From Bacillota bacterium (lineage in GTDB: Bacteria; Bacillota; Clostridia; Christensenellales; Aristaeellaceae): a stretch of 13,940 bases of DNA. Under the pieces are notes generated by a model. That model searched no databases. It was not told where the DNA came from and saw nothing but the letters and a program-made list of their open reading frames with translations. This document shows positions 1 through 6,215 of the stretch, piece after piece. The first letter of the stretch is position 1, and each line of letters starts with the position of its first letter. The DNA is taken from the NCBI GenBank assembly GCA_023443705.1, contig JAEZTD010000330.1:1-13940 (forward strand), in the 5' to 3' direction. Position numbers and translations under genes: made by a program.

Positions 1-422
1 GCGCGCACGCGGCGGATGGCGGTCTCCTCCACGTTGGCCTGAATGTAGATGTCGCGGGTGTCGGCCACCACGGCGATCACCGTGGAGGGGCCCACCGTCT
101 GGCCTTCGGCCACGTCGCATTCGACGACCGAGCCGTCCACCGGCGACTTGAGGTAGCCGGTGTTCTCGGAAAGCGCGATGATCTGATCTTTCTTCACAAC
201 GTCGCCCTTTTTGACCATCAGGCGGCGCAGTTTGCCCGCGCCGGAGGGGGTGATGGCGTGGAGGCTGGCGGTGACCTTCACATTGTCGGTGGTCAGAAGG
301 TTCATGTCCCGGAGTACGAAGTAGCCGCCCGTGATCGCGGCGATGACGACGACGAGCGCGATCAGCGCCGCCACCGCGCCCCTGCCCGAGCGTCCCTTTT
401 CGGGTTTTGCCGTGGTTTCCAT
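1..422 (-). CDS. HlyD/EmrA-like membrane fusion (adaptor) protein, 3' part outside window
   Basis: Only the first 140 codons are inside the window. The ATG at 422-420 has an AAAGGGG ribosome binding site that begins beside the stop of the upstream ABC gene, 14 bases away, so it belongs to the same operon. Visible: a short Lys/Arg-rich cytoplasmic tail (1-13), one membrane-spanning anchor (about 14-36, rich in Ala/Val/Ile), then TTDNVKV, which resembles the TDDAYV region of EmrA, and two half-lipoyl (biotinyl-lipoyl-like) segments (about 55-84 and 92-122) leading into a beta-barrel start (IYIQANVEET). Adaptors of this family link an inner-membrane pump to outer envelope components. Here the two lipoyl halves are joined by only a few residues, with no coiled-coil hairpin. 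The direct transport partner may lie further downstream, outside the window. Family assignment is confident; substrate and partner are not known. Confidence 0.85.
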   Translation of the reverse strand, partial: METTAKPEKGRSGRGAVAALIALVVVIAAITGGYFVLRDMNLLTTDNVKVTASLHAITPSGAGKLRRLMVKKGDVVKKDQIIALSENTGYLKSPVDGSVVECDVAEGQTVGPSTVIAVVADTRDIYIQANVEETAIRRVR

Positions 423-436
423 GGTAAGCGCCCCTT

Positions 437-2308
437 TCAGGTTTCAGTTGGATCAAACTGGGAATTGTACAGGTCGGCGTAGAAGCCGTTTGCCGCGAGC
501 AGTTCCTCGTGGCTGCCCTGCTCCACCACGTCGCCGTCCCGCATGACGAGGATCAGGTCGGCGTTTTTGATAGTGGACAGCCGGTGGGCGATGACAAAGC
601 TGGTGCGCCCGTGCATGAGGCCGTCCATCGCCTTCTGGATCAGGATCTCGGTGCGGGTGTCCACCGAAGAGGTGGCCTCGTCCAGGATCAGGATGCGGGG
701 GTTGGCCAGGATCGACCGGGCGATGGTAAACAGCTGCTTCTGGCCCTGGGAGATGTTCGAGGCTTCCTCGTTCATCATCATCTGGTAGCCGCCGGGCAGC
801 GCCCGGATGAACTCGTCGCAGTGGGCGGCCTTCGCGGCGCAGATCACCTCTTCGTCGGTGGCGCCGAAACTGCCGTAGCGCAGGTTCTCCATGATGGTGG
901 CGTTGTAGAGCCACGTATCCTGCAGCACCATGCCGAACAGGCCCCGAAGCTGCGCGCGCGAGAAGTCCTGGATGTCGCGCCCGTCGATCTCGATGCGCCC
1001 GCCGTTCAGCTCGTAGAAGCGCATCAGGAGCTTGACAATCGTGGTCTTGCCCGCGCCGGTGGGGCCGACGATGGCCACCTTCTGTCCGGGCTTCGCGACG
1101 GCGCTGAAGTCCCGGATGATGATCTTCTCCGGGTCGTAGCCGAAGGAGACGTGCTCGAACCGCACCTCGCCCCGGACGGCGGAGAGCGCCGCGTCCTCCA
1201 CCCTTGAGGGATCCTCGGACTCCTCCTTTTCCTCCAGGAACTCGAACACCCGCTCCGCCGCGGCGACGGTGGACTGGATGGTGTTTGAGATCGACGCCAG
1301 CTGCGCGATGGGCTGGGTGAAGGAGCGCATGTACTGGATGAAGGACTGGATGTCGCCGACGTCCACCACCTTCTTGACCGCCAGGTACCCGCCCATCACG
1401 CACACCGCCACGTAGGCGAAGTTGCCGATGGTGTTCATGAGAGGCATCATGATCGAGGACATGAACTGGCTCTTCGCGGCGGTGCCGCGCAGCGCTTCGT
1501 TGTTCTCCTCGAAGCTGCGCACCGATTCGGCCTCGCCGTTGAAGGCCTTGACGATGGCGTGGCCGCCGTACATCTCCTCGATCTGGCCGTTCAGCGCACC
1601 GAGGTACTTCTGCTGGGCGACGAAGTAGCCCTGCGACCGCTTCACCACGAACATCATCGCCACGCCGGATACCGGCAGCACCACGACCGCGAGGAGGGTC
1701 ATCTGCCAGCTGATCGACAGCATCATCGCCAAGACGCCCACCACCGTCACGATGGAAGTCACCAGCTGGGTCAGGCTCTGGTTCAGCGTCTGGTTGACCA
1801 GGTCCACGTCGTTTGTGATGCGGGAGAGCACCTCGCCGTGGGTGAGGCTGTCAAAGTACTTGAGGGGCAGGCGGTTGATCTTTTCGGAGATCTCCCGGCG
1901 CAGCCGGAAGGTCAGGTCGTTGGAGACGCCGGCCATGATGTAGCCCTGAATGTACGAACATACCGACGATATGACGTATAGCACAACCAGCCACGTCAGA
2001 ATGCGCGTGATGTACGCCATGTCGGTCAGAAGCCCGGTGCCGGTGTACCAGGCGATGAGGCCCTCCACCAGCTTCGTGGTGACGTTGCCCATCAGCTTCG
2101 GCCCGATGATCGAGAACACCGTGGAGGCGATGGCGAACAGCATCACGATGAAGATGCGGAGACCGTAGGGGCGGAGGCGGTCGGTCAGGGTTCCGAGCGT
2201 TTTTGAAAAATCCCTTGCCTTCTGGGGCGGTCCGCCCGCCATATGGCCGCCGCCGGGGCCCATGGGACCGCGGGGGGCGGGGGCGGCCCGTTTTGATTGC
2301 TCGCTCAT
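437..2308 (-). CDS. Heterodimeric ABC exporter half with catalytic Walker B Glu (permease-ATPase fusion)
   Basis: A 623-residue half-transporter: six-helix ABC exporter membrane domain (about 50-340) followed by a nucleotide-binding domain (about 380-615). Visible motifs: Walker A GPTGAGKT (415-422), Q-loop Gln463, signature ISQGQ (519-523, degenerate compared with LSGGQ), Walker B ILILDE with catalytic Glu544, and H-loop His575. The catalytic residues are therefore intact while the signature is altered, which marks this as one half of an asymmetric heterodimer; the partner is the gene just upstream. The first 30 residues are rich in Gly, Pro and Met. The ATG overlaps the partner's stop (ATGA at 2308-2305), so translation is probably coupled. 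Likely exports drugs, lipids or peptides from the cytoplasmic membrane. The substrate cannot be read from the sequence. Resembles the LmrCD/BmrCD/TM287-288 group. Confidence 0.95.
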   Translation of the reverse strand: MSEQSKRAAPAPRGPMGPGGGHMAGGPPQKARDFSKTLGTLTDRLRPYGLRIFIVMLFAIASTVFSIIGPKLMGNVTTKLVEGLIAWYTGTGLLTDMAYITRILTWLVVLYVISSVCSYIQGYIMAGVSNDLTFRLRREISEKINRLPLKYFDSLTHGEVLSRITNDVDLVNQTLNQSLTQLVTSIVTVVGVLAMMLSISWQMTLLAVVVLPVSGVAMMFVVKRSQGYFVAQQKYLGALNGQIEEMYGGHAIVKAFNGEAESVRSFEENNEALRGTAAKSQFMSSIMMPLMNTIGNFAYVAVCVMGGYLAVKKVVDVGDIQSFIQYMRSFTQPIAQLASISNTIQSTVAAAERVFEFLEEKEESEDPSRVEDAALSAVRGEVRFEHVSFGYDPEKIIIRDFSAVAKPGQKVAIVGPTGAGKTTIVKLLMRFYELNGGRIEIDGRDIQDFSRAQLRGLFGMVLQDTWLYNATIMENLRYGSFGATDEEVICAAKAAHCDEFIRALPGGYQMMMNEEASNISQGQKQLFTIARSILANPRILILDEATSSVDTRTEILIQKAMDGLMHGRTSFVIAHRLSTIKNADLILVMRDGDVVEQGSHEELLAANGFYADLYNSQFDPTET

Positions 2309-4038
2309 TTTTTCAGTTCCTCCTCGCTGAGCTGCGAAGCGGCGATTTCGCGGTAGACCGGACAGGTTTCAAGAAGCGTCCGGTGGGTACCGATGCCGAC
2401 GACTTCGCCGCCGTCCACGACCACGATCTGGTCCGCGTTCATCACCGTGGACACGCGCTGCGCCACGATCAGCTTGGTCGCGTCGGAAAGCTCGCTGCCC
2501 AGCGCTTCACGAAGCCGCCGGTCGGTCTTGAGGTCCAGCGCGGAGAAGCTGTCGTCAAATACGTACACCGGCGCGTTCTTCGCAACAGCCCGGCCGATCG
2601 AGAGCCGCTGCTTTTGCCCGCCGGACACGTTGCCGCCGCCCTGGGCGATGGGTTCGTCATATTGATCCGGCTTTTCCTCGATGAAGTCCGCTGCCTGGGC
2701 GAGGCGCGCCGCGCGTTCCACGTTCTCCTGGTGCATGCCCGGGTCGGAATAGGCCAGGTTCGAGCGGATGGTGCCGGAGAACAGCACGCTCTTCTGCGGT
2801 ACGTAGCCGATCTTTTCCCGAAGGTCGTGGAGCCGCACGTCCCGAATGTCCCGCCCGGAGACGGTGATGCGGCCGCCGGTCACGTCGTAGAAGCGAACGA
2901 GGAGGTTCATCAGCGTGGACTTGCCGCTGCCGGTCGCGCCGATGAAGGCGGTGGTGGTGCCGGGGCGGGCGGTGAAGGAGATGTGGCGGAGCACGTCGTC
3001 CTCGCCGCCGGGGTAGCGGAAGCTCACGTCGTCGTAGCGGACCTCGCCGTAAAACGGCTCCGGAAAATTCTTGGGAGTGTCCGGATCCAGGATGGTGGGC
3101 TCGGTCTCCAAGACCTCCTGGATGCGGTTGACCGACACGATGGCCCGGGGCACCAGGATGAACATCATCGCCAGAAACAGGAAGGCCATGATGATCTGCA
3201 TCGCGTACTGCATGTACGCCATCATGTCGCCGATCTGCATGTTGAAAGAGGTCACCTGCAGCGTGCCGACCCACACGATGGCCAGCGTGGTCAGGTTCAT
3301 GATCAGCATCATCGCCGGCATCATCATGGACATCATGCGGTTGACGTAGAGGTTCGTATCGGCAAAGTCGGCGTTCGCGCCGTCGAAGCGCTTCTCCTCA
3401 AACCGCTGGGTGTTGAACGCGCGGATGACCAGCATGCCCTCGAGGTTTTCCCGCGCCACGCGGTTGATGCGGTCGATGAGGTTCTGAATCAGCATGAATT
3501 TGGGCATCACAAGAACCAGCAGGATCAGGATCAGCCCGATCAGGCAGATGACCGCGATGGCGATGATCCAGGTCATCGACGAGGACTTCTGCACCGCGTG
3601 GATCACGCCGCCTACCGCCATGATGGGCGCGTAGAACACGAAGCGGATCGCCATGATGAGGAGAGACTGCACCTGCGTCACATCGTTGGTCGTGCGGGTG
3701 ATGAGGGACGCGGTGGAAAACTTGTCAAACTGCGCGCTGGAAAAGGACTCCACCTTTTTGAACACGCGGCTTCGAAAATCCCCCGCCACGTTGGCCGCGA
3801 CGTAGGCGGCGATGTAGCCCACGAGGATCGACGCGCCCGCGCTGACCAGCGAGACGAGCAGCATCCTCGCGCCCATCTTCCAGATGTAGGGGATGTTGGA
3901 ATCGATGACGCCGACGTTGACGATGTCGGACATGTAGTCCGGCAGCGTCAGATCCGCGATCGCCTGGGCGAACAGGAGCGCCACGGCGAGGAGGATGTAG
4001 CCGGTATAGGGCGCCATGGCTTGAATCAGTTTTTTCAA
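2305..4038 (-). CDS. Heterodimeric ABC exporter half with degenerate catalytic site (permease-ATPase fusion)
   Basis: A 577-residue half-transporter: membrane domain (about 12-300) and ATPase domain (about 332-565). Walker A GATGSGKS (367-374), Q-loop Gln415 and an intact signature VSGGQ (471-475) are present, but the Walker B reads VYVFDD with Asp496 in place of the catalytic Glu, and the H-loop position is Gln527 instead of His. These are the hallmarks of the degenerate-site subunit of heterodimeric exporters. Its intact signature would complete the active site of the partner encoded immediately downstream. The start chosen is TTG at 4038-4036, with a modest GAGTG ribosome binding site. An in-frame TGA, the marR stop, lies two codons upstream, so the gene cannot begin earlier. 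The first in-frame ATG (codon 8, at 4017) lacks a ribosome binding site. Co-transcribed with marR. Confidence 0.95.
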   Translation of the reverse strand: MKKLIQAMAPYTGYILLAVALLFAQAIADLTLPDYMSDIVNVGVIDSNIPYIWKMGARMLLVSLVSAGASILVGYIAAYVAANVAGDFRSRVFKKVESFSSAQFDKFSTASLITRTTNDVTQVQSLLIMAIRFVFYAPIMAVGGVIHAVQKSSSMTWIIAIAVICLIGLILILLVLVMPKFMLIQNLIDRINRVARENLEGMLVIRAFNTQRFEEKRFDGANADFADTNLYVNRMMSMMMPAMMLIMNLTTLAIVWVGTLQVTSFNMQIGDMMAYMQYAMQIIMAFLFLAMMFILVPRAIVSVNRIQEVLETEPTILDPDTPKNFPEPFYGEVRYDDVSFRYPGGEDDVLRHISFTARPGTTTAFIGATGSGKSTLMNLLVRFYDVTGGRITVSGRDIRDVRLHDLREKIGYVPQKSVLFSGTIRSNLAYSDPGMHQENVERAARLAQAADFIEEKPDQYDEPIAQGGGNVSGGQKQRLSIGRAVAKNAPVYVFDDSFSALDLKTDRRLREALGSELSDATKLIVAQRVSTVMNADQIVVVDGGEVVGIGTHRTLLETCPVYREIAASQLSEEELKK

Positions 4039-4044
4039 GTGGCT

Positions 4045-4527
4045 TCACTCTTTCGGATTTTGTTCGTCCTGCGCCAGGTTGCCGTTTTCCACCATTTCCA
4101 CCTTCACGCAGGAGAGAAACAGCTCCATCATCTCGATGAATTTTTCGGCGTTCTCGCGCCCCATGCGGTCGAGTACCTTATCGATTCGCTCCGTGCCCTC
4201 CCGGTAGAACTGCCGCATCTTTTCATGTCCTTCGCCGGTCAGATCGATCGTGGTTTTGCGGCGGTTGTCGGGGTCGATGGCGCGGCGTATCCAGCCCTTC
4301 TCCTCCAGCGAATTGAGCGCTTGAGACACCGAGGGCTTGGTCAGCCCCAACCGGGCGCTGATCCAGGTGGTCGACGCGCGCTCCCCCCGCCTGTCGCTCT
4401 TGTCGATCAGGTGCAGAATCGGCATTTCGCTGTGGCTGATGCCGCAGAGGGGCTTCGCCTGCATCAGGTAACGCCGCATGTCGCCGATGGCGGTGAAGAA
4501 GCGCTCCGACAGGCTTTGATGCTCCAT
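4045..4527 (-). CDS. MarR family transcriptional regulator, probable repressor of the ABC exporter operon
   Basis: A 160-residue protein with a MarR-type winged helix-turn-helix: helices around 35-60, recognition helix near 61-75 (LTKPSVSQALNSLEEKGW), and a wing containing the characteristic DPDNRRK (86-92) before the TIDLT strand. The flanking helical parts (1-30 and 103-145) fit the MarR dimerisation interface. The ATG at 4527 is preceded by GGAGTG at 5 bases. It is the first gene of an operon followed by both ABC exporter halves, with 6 bases between its stop and the exporter start. A near-consensus promoter and a 23-base inverted repeat lie just upstream, so it most likely represses itself and the pump until a ligand, perhaps a pump substrate, is bound. 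The ligand is unknown. Confidence 0.93.
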   Translation of the reverse strand: MEHQSLSERFFTAIGDMRRYLMQAKPLCGISHSEMPILHLIDKSDRRGERASTTWISARLGLTKPSVSQALNSLEEKGWIRRAIDPDNRRKTTIDLTGEGHEKMRQFYREGTERIDKVLDRMGRENAEKFIEMMELFLSCVKVEMVENGNLAQDEQNPKE

Positions 4528-4550
4528 TTCATCACTCCGTTTGTCGTACT

Positions 4551-4573
4551 AACTGTTTTGGGAATTAACAGTT
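4551..4573. promoter_or_regulatory. Probable MarR operator (7-9-7 inverted repeat)
   Basis: AACTGTT (4551-4557) and AACAGTT (4567-4573) are perfect inverted copies separated by 9 bases. The repeat sits between the predicted transcription start (near 4579) and the marR ribosome binding site, where a bound dimer would block transcription. The arrangement fits autorepression by a MarR dimer. Binding by this particular protein is inference. Confidence 0.65.
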
Positions 4574-4585
4574 GCTGGTCGACAC

Positions 4586-4614
4586 ATTATATGCCCGCCC
4601 GGGAGGGTCGTCAA
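4586..4614 (-). promoter_or_regulatory. Sigma-A-type promoter of the marR-ABC exporter operon
   Basis: On the minus strand, TTGACG (4614-4609) is followed after exactly 17 bases by a perfect TATAAT (4591-4586), 58 bases before the marR ATG. Eleven of twelve hexamer positions match consensus, so the promoter should be strong unless repressed. The inverted-repeat operator begins about 13 bases downstream of the -10 element. Confidence 0.85.
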
Positions 4615-4618
4615 CCGG

Positions 4619-4630
4619 CAAACGCGTTTG
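4619..4630. repeat. 12-bp perfect palindrome upstream of the marR promoter
   Basis: CAAACGCGTTTG reads the same on both strands and ends 5 bases upstream of the -35 hexamer (4609-4614). The position would suit a second regulator or an activator, but no family can be assigned. Its centre does not match the CcpA cre consensus. Confidence 0.35.
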
Positions 4631-4672
4631 TTTGTGGTAAATTCTACATTGCGCCACAATTCGCCGCAGAAA

Positions 4673-4698
4673 GCCCGCCGCATTCGTTTGCGGCGGGC
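4673..4698 (-). terminator. Hairpin with short T-run, probable terminator after hpf
   Basis: A perfect 10-bp stem, GCCCGCCGCA/TGCGGCGGGC, with a 6-base loop. On the minus strand it is followed by TTTCT, a short T-run. It lies 82-108 bases past the hpf stop and before the marR promoter, so it probably ends hpf transcription. The T-run is weak, so efficiency is uncertain. Confidence 0.55.
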
Positions 4699-4741
4699 CA
4701 GGGGGCATCGAAAAATTCCAAGGGACCTGTCGATGCGTTAA

Positions 4742-4770
4742 CGCCCCCGCCTCAGATGAAGGCGGGGGCG
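4742..4770 (-). terminator. GC-rich hairpin directly after hpf, terminator-like without T-tract
   Basis: A perfect 10-bp stem, CGCCCCCGCC/GGCGGGGGCG, with a 9-base loop, starts 10 bases past the hpf stop codon. On the minus strand it is followed by TTAACG rather than a T-tract. It may stabilise the 3' end of the hpf mRNA or act with the second hairpin at 4673-4698. Confidence 0.45.
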
Positions 4771-4780
4771 CTGGTTTATG

Positions 4781-5314
4781 CTATGCGTTGTTCGGCTCCA
4801 GGAGGCCGTAATCGCCGTTCTCGCGGCGGTAGACCACACCGTAGGTGCCGGTCTCCTCGTTCAGGAACAGGTGGAAATTGTGGCCCAGCATCTCCATCTG
4901 GGTGATGGCGTCCTCGACGCTTACGGGCTTCACGCTGAAGCGTTTGACCCGAACCACGGTGTGAACCTCCGGAATTTCCGCCTGCTCGGCCTCGGCCTCG
5001 GGAACCTCGAAGGCGCCGGCGCGCAGCCGCTTTTCGAGCTTGGTGCGGTGCCGATGGATCTGACGGACGATCTTGTCCATCACCTTGTCGAGGCTGGCAG
5101 TCATTTCGAGGCCGGTTTCCTCCGCGCGGAGGATGGAGCCTGCCAGAAGGATGGTGATCTCAGCGGTATTTCGGTTGCCGTGCTCCTGCGTGAGGCGAAC
5201 CTGAACCTCGGAATCGTCGCGCAGGTACTTGTCCAGCTTGGACACCTTTTTTTCAATTTTGGCGCGCCAGGAATCGGAAATATCCAAATTTCTTCCGGTA
5301 ACTGTAACTCTCAT
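4781..5314 (-). CDS. hpf: Ribosome hibernation promoting factor, long form
   Basis: A 177-residue protein of the typical length for long HPF. The N-terminal S30AE/YfiA domain (1 to about 100) binds the 30S decoding region. After an acidic linker (about 102-117), the C-terminal domain (about 120-176, with VVRVKRFSVKPVSVEDAITQMEMLGHNF visible in parts as VKRFSVKP and MEMLGHNFHLF) mediates dimerisation of 70S ribosomes into inactive 100S particles in stationary phase or under stress. The ATG at 5314 has a strong AGGAGG at 8 bases. The gene is separated by 136 bases from nagB and carries its own leader, with a sigma-H-like promoter and a small in-frame upstream ORF. Two hairpins follow it. This suggests expression partly independent of the ftsK-nagB operon. 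Confidence 0.97.
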   Translation of the reverse strand: MRVTVTGRNLDISDSWRAKIEKKVSKLDKYLRDDSEVQVRLTQEHGNRNTAEITILLAGSILRAEETGLEMTASLDKVMDKIVRQIHRHRTKLEKRLRAGAFEVPEAEAEQAEIPEVHTVVRVKRFSVKPVSVEDAITQMEMLGHNFHLFLNEETGTYGVVYRRENGDYGLLEPNNA

Positions 5315-5317
5315 GGC

Positions 5318-5371
5318 TCAAACCTCCTGAACGTTTTTCTCGGGGACCGGTGCGGGAGAATGATCGCCCAT
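5318..5371 (-). CDS. Possible 17-codon leader ORF in front of hpf
   Basis: The ATG at 5371-5369 is preceded at 8 bases by AAGGAGG (5386-5380), as strong as the hpf site itself. The ORF encodes MGDHSPAPVPEKNVQEV and ends in TGA (5320-5318), between the hpf ribosome binding site and the hpf ATG, leaving 3 bases. It is in the same frame as hpf. The peptide shows no recognisable domain. It could couple translation into hpf, or be a relic of an N-terminal extension. Translation is inferred from the ribosome binding site only. Confidence 0.35.
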   Translation of the reverse strand: MGDHSPAPVPEKNVQEV

Positions 5372-5403
5372 GGGCACCGCCTCCTTCAGAGGTAATGATG
5401 AGT

Positions 5404-5433
5404 ATATTCTATATGGACCGGAAAAACTCCTTT
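5404..5433 (-). promoter_or_regulatory. Sigma-H-like promoter for hpf
   Basis: On the minus strand, AAAGGAGTT (5433-5425) and ATAGAATAT (5412-5404) are separated by 12 bases. Compared with the Bacillus sigma-H consensus (RnAGGAwWW, 11-12 bases, RnnGAATww), only the first w position differs. In B. subtilis the hpf homologue is under sigma-B and sigma-H control, so the match is biologically sensible. The region is AT-rich compared with its surroundings. An overlapping TATACT (5406-5401) could be a sigma-A -10, but no good -35 accompanies it. Confidence 0.55.
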
Positions 5434-5450
5434 GGAACATTAATATTTTG

Positions 5451-6182
5451 TTACCGATTTTGCAGAAGCGACGCGGCGGCTTCGTCCAGCATCCACTGGG
5501 CGTTCTGGTGGAAGCGCAGGATGGAAGCCGGGCTGTCCGGCGACACGCTGCCAAGCGCCGCCCGCGCCACGGCCTCGGCCTTGTCGCGGCCGGTGGCGAG
5601 CATGATGACCCGCCGAGCCTCCATGATGCCGCCGATGCCAAGAGAAATGGCCTCCCGGGGCATTTCTTCGGGGTCTTCAAACCAGCGGGCGTTGGCGTCC
5701 AGGGTGGACTGGGTCAGTTTCACCACGTGGGTGCCCCAGGTGTAGTTTTCCGCGGGCTCGTTGAAGCCGATGTGGCCGTTGAGGCCGATGCCGAGGAGCT
5801 GCAGGTCAATTCCGCCCGCCGCTTCGATCTCGCGGTCGTAGGCGCGGGCGTTTTCCGTCGCGTCGCCAAGGCCCGACGGAACGTGGGTGTTGGCGGGATC
5901 AATGTTGATGTGGCGGAACAGCTGGTCATCCATAAAGCGGCGGTAGGCTTGCGGGTGGTCAGGGGTGAGGCCTACGTATTCGTCCAGGTTGAAGGTGCGG
6001 GCGCGGGAGAAGTCTGCGAGCCCCTTCCTGTTCAGTTCGATCAGCGCCTGATAGGTCGGGATGGGCGTGGAACCGGTGGCGAGGCCCAGCACGCTGTCGG
6101 GCTTTTGGTAGAGCTGGGCGGCGAAGACCATCGCGGCGGCGGAAGCGACCGATTCGGCGTCCTTGAACACAAAAATCTGCAT
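5451..6182 (-). CDS. nagB: Glucosamine-6-phosphate deaminase
   Basis: A 243-residue cytoplasmic enzyme that converts glucosamine 6-phosphate to fructose 6-phosphate and ammonia, the step linking amino-sugar (GlcNAc, cell-wall) catabolism to glycolysis. Visible: phosphate-binding loop GLATGSTP (33-40), FNLDEYVGL with catalytic Asp67, and the LNGHIGFNEP block with His137 and Glu142. Asn135 sits at the position of the second catalytic Asp in E. coli NagB. The length matches the short Bacillus-type enzyme rather than the longer allosteric enterobacterial form. The ATG at 6182 has AAGGAGT at 6 bases and lies 33 bases after cinA, so it is probably the last gene of the ftsK operon. No nagA or sugar transporter is nearby. 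Confidence 0.96.
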   Translation of the reverse strand: MQIFVFKDAESVASAAAMVFAAQLYQKPDSVLGLATGSTPIPTYQALIELNRKGLADFSRARTFNLDEYVGLTPDHPQAYRRFMDDQLFRHINIDPANTHVPSGLGDATENARAYDREIEAAGGIDLQLLGIGLNGHIGFNEPAENYTWGTHVVKLTQSTLDANARWFEDPEEMPREAISLGIGGIMEARRVIMLATGRDKAEAVARAALGSVSPDSPASILRFHQNAQWMLDEAAASLLQNR

Positions 6183-6215
6183 GGCGGTACTCCTTCGTAT
6201 GCCTCTTCTTTGGGG

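Noticed and set aside
3725..4048. Alternative frame starting at GTG 4048 next to the marR stop
   Set aside because: It is out of frame with the ABC transporter and gives an Arg/Gly-rich translation without a domain. The overlapping TTG-started frame carries all the ABC motifs.
4619..4630. Palindrome considered as a CcpA cre site
   Set aside because: The central dinucleotide and flanking bases do not fit the cre consensus.
2203..4905. A 900-codon open frame on the plus strand across both ABC genes and marR
   Set aside because: It is antisense to three well-supported genes. Its translation is full of His, Asp, Gln and Arg runs typical of the reverse strand of GC-rich genes, it matches no family and it has no ribosome binding site context.
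5372..5680. Longer minus-strand frame that ends with the hpf leader ORF
   Set aside because: The upstream part is an out-of-frame reading of nagB. Only the last 17 codons have a credible start and ribosome binding site, and these are listed separately.
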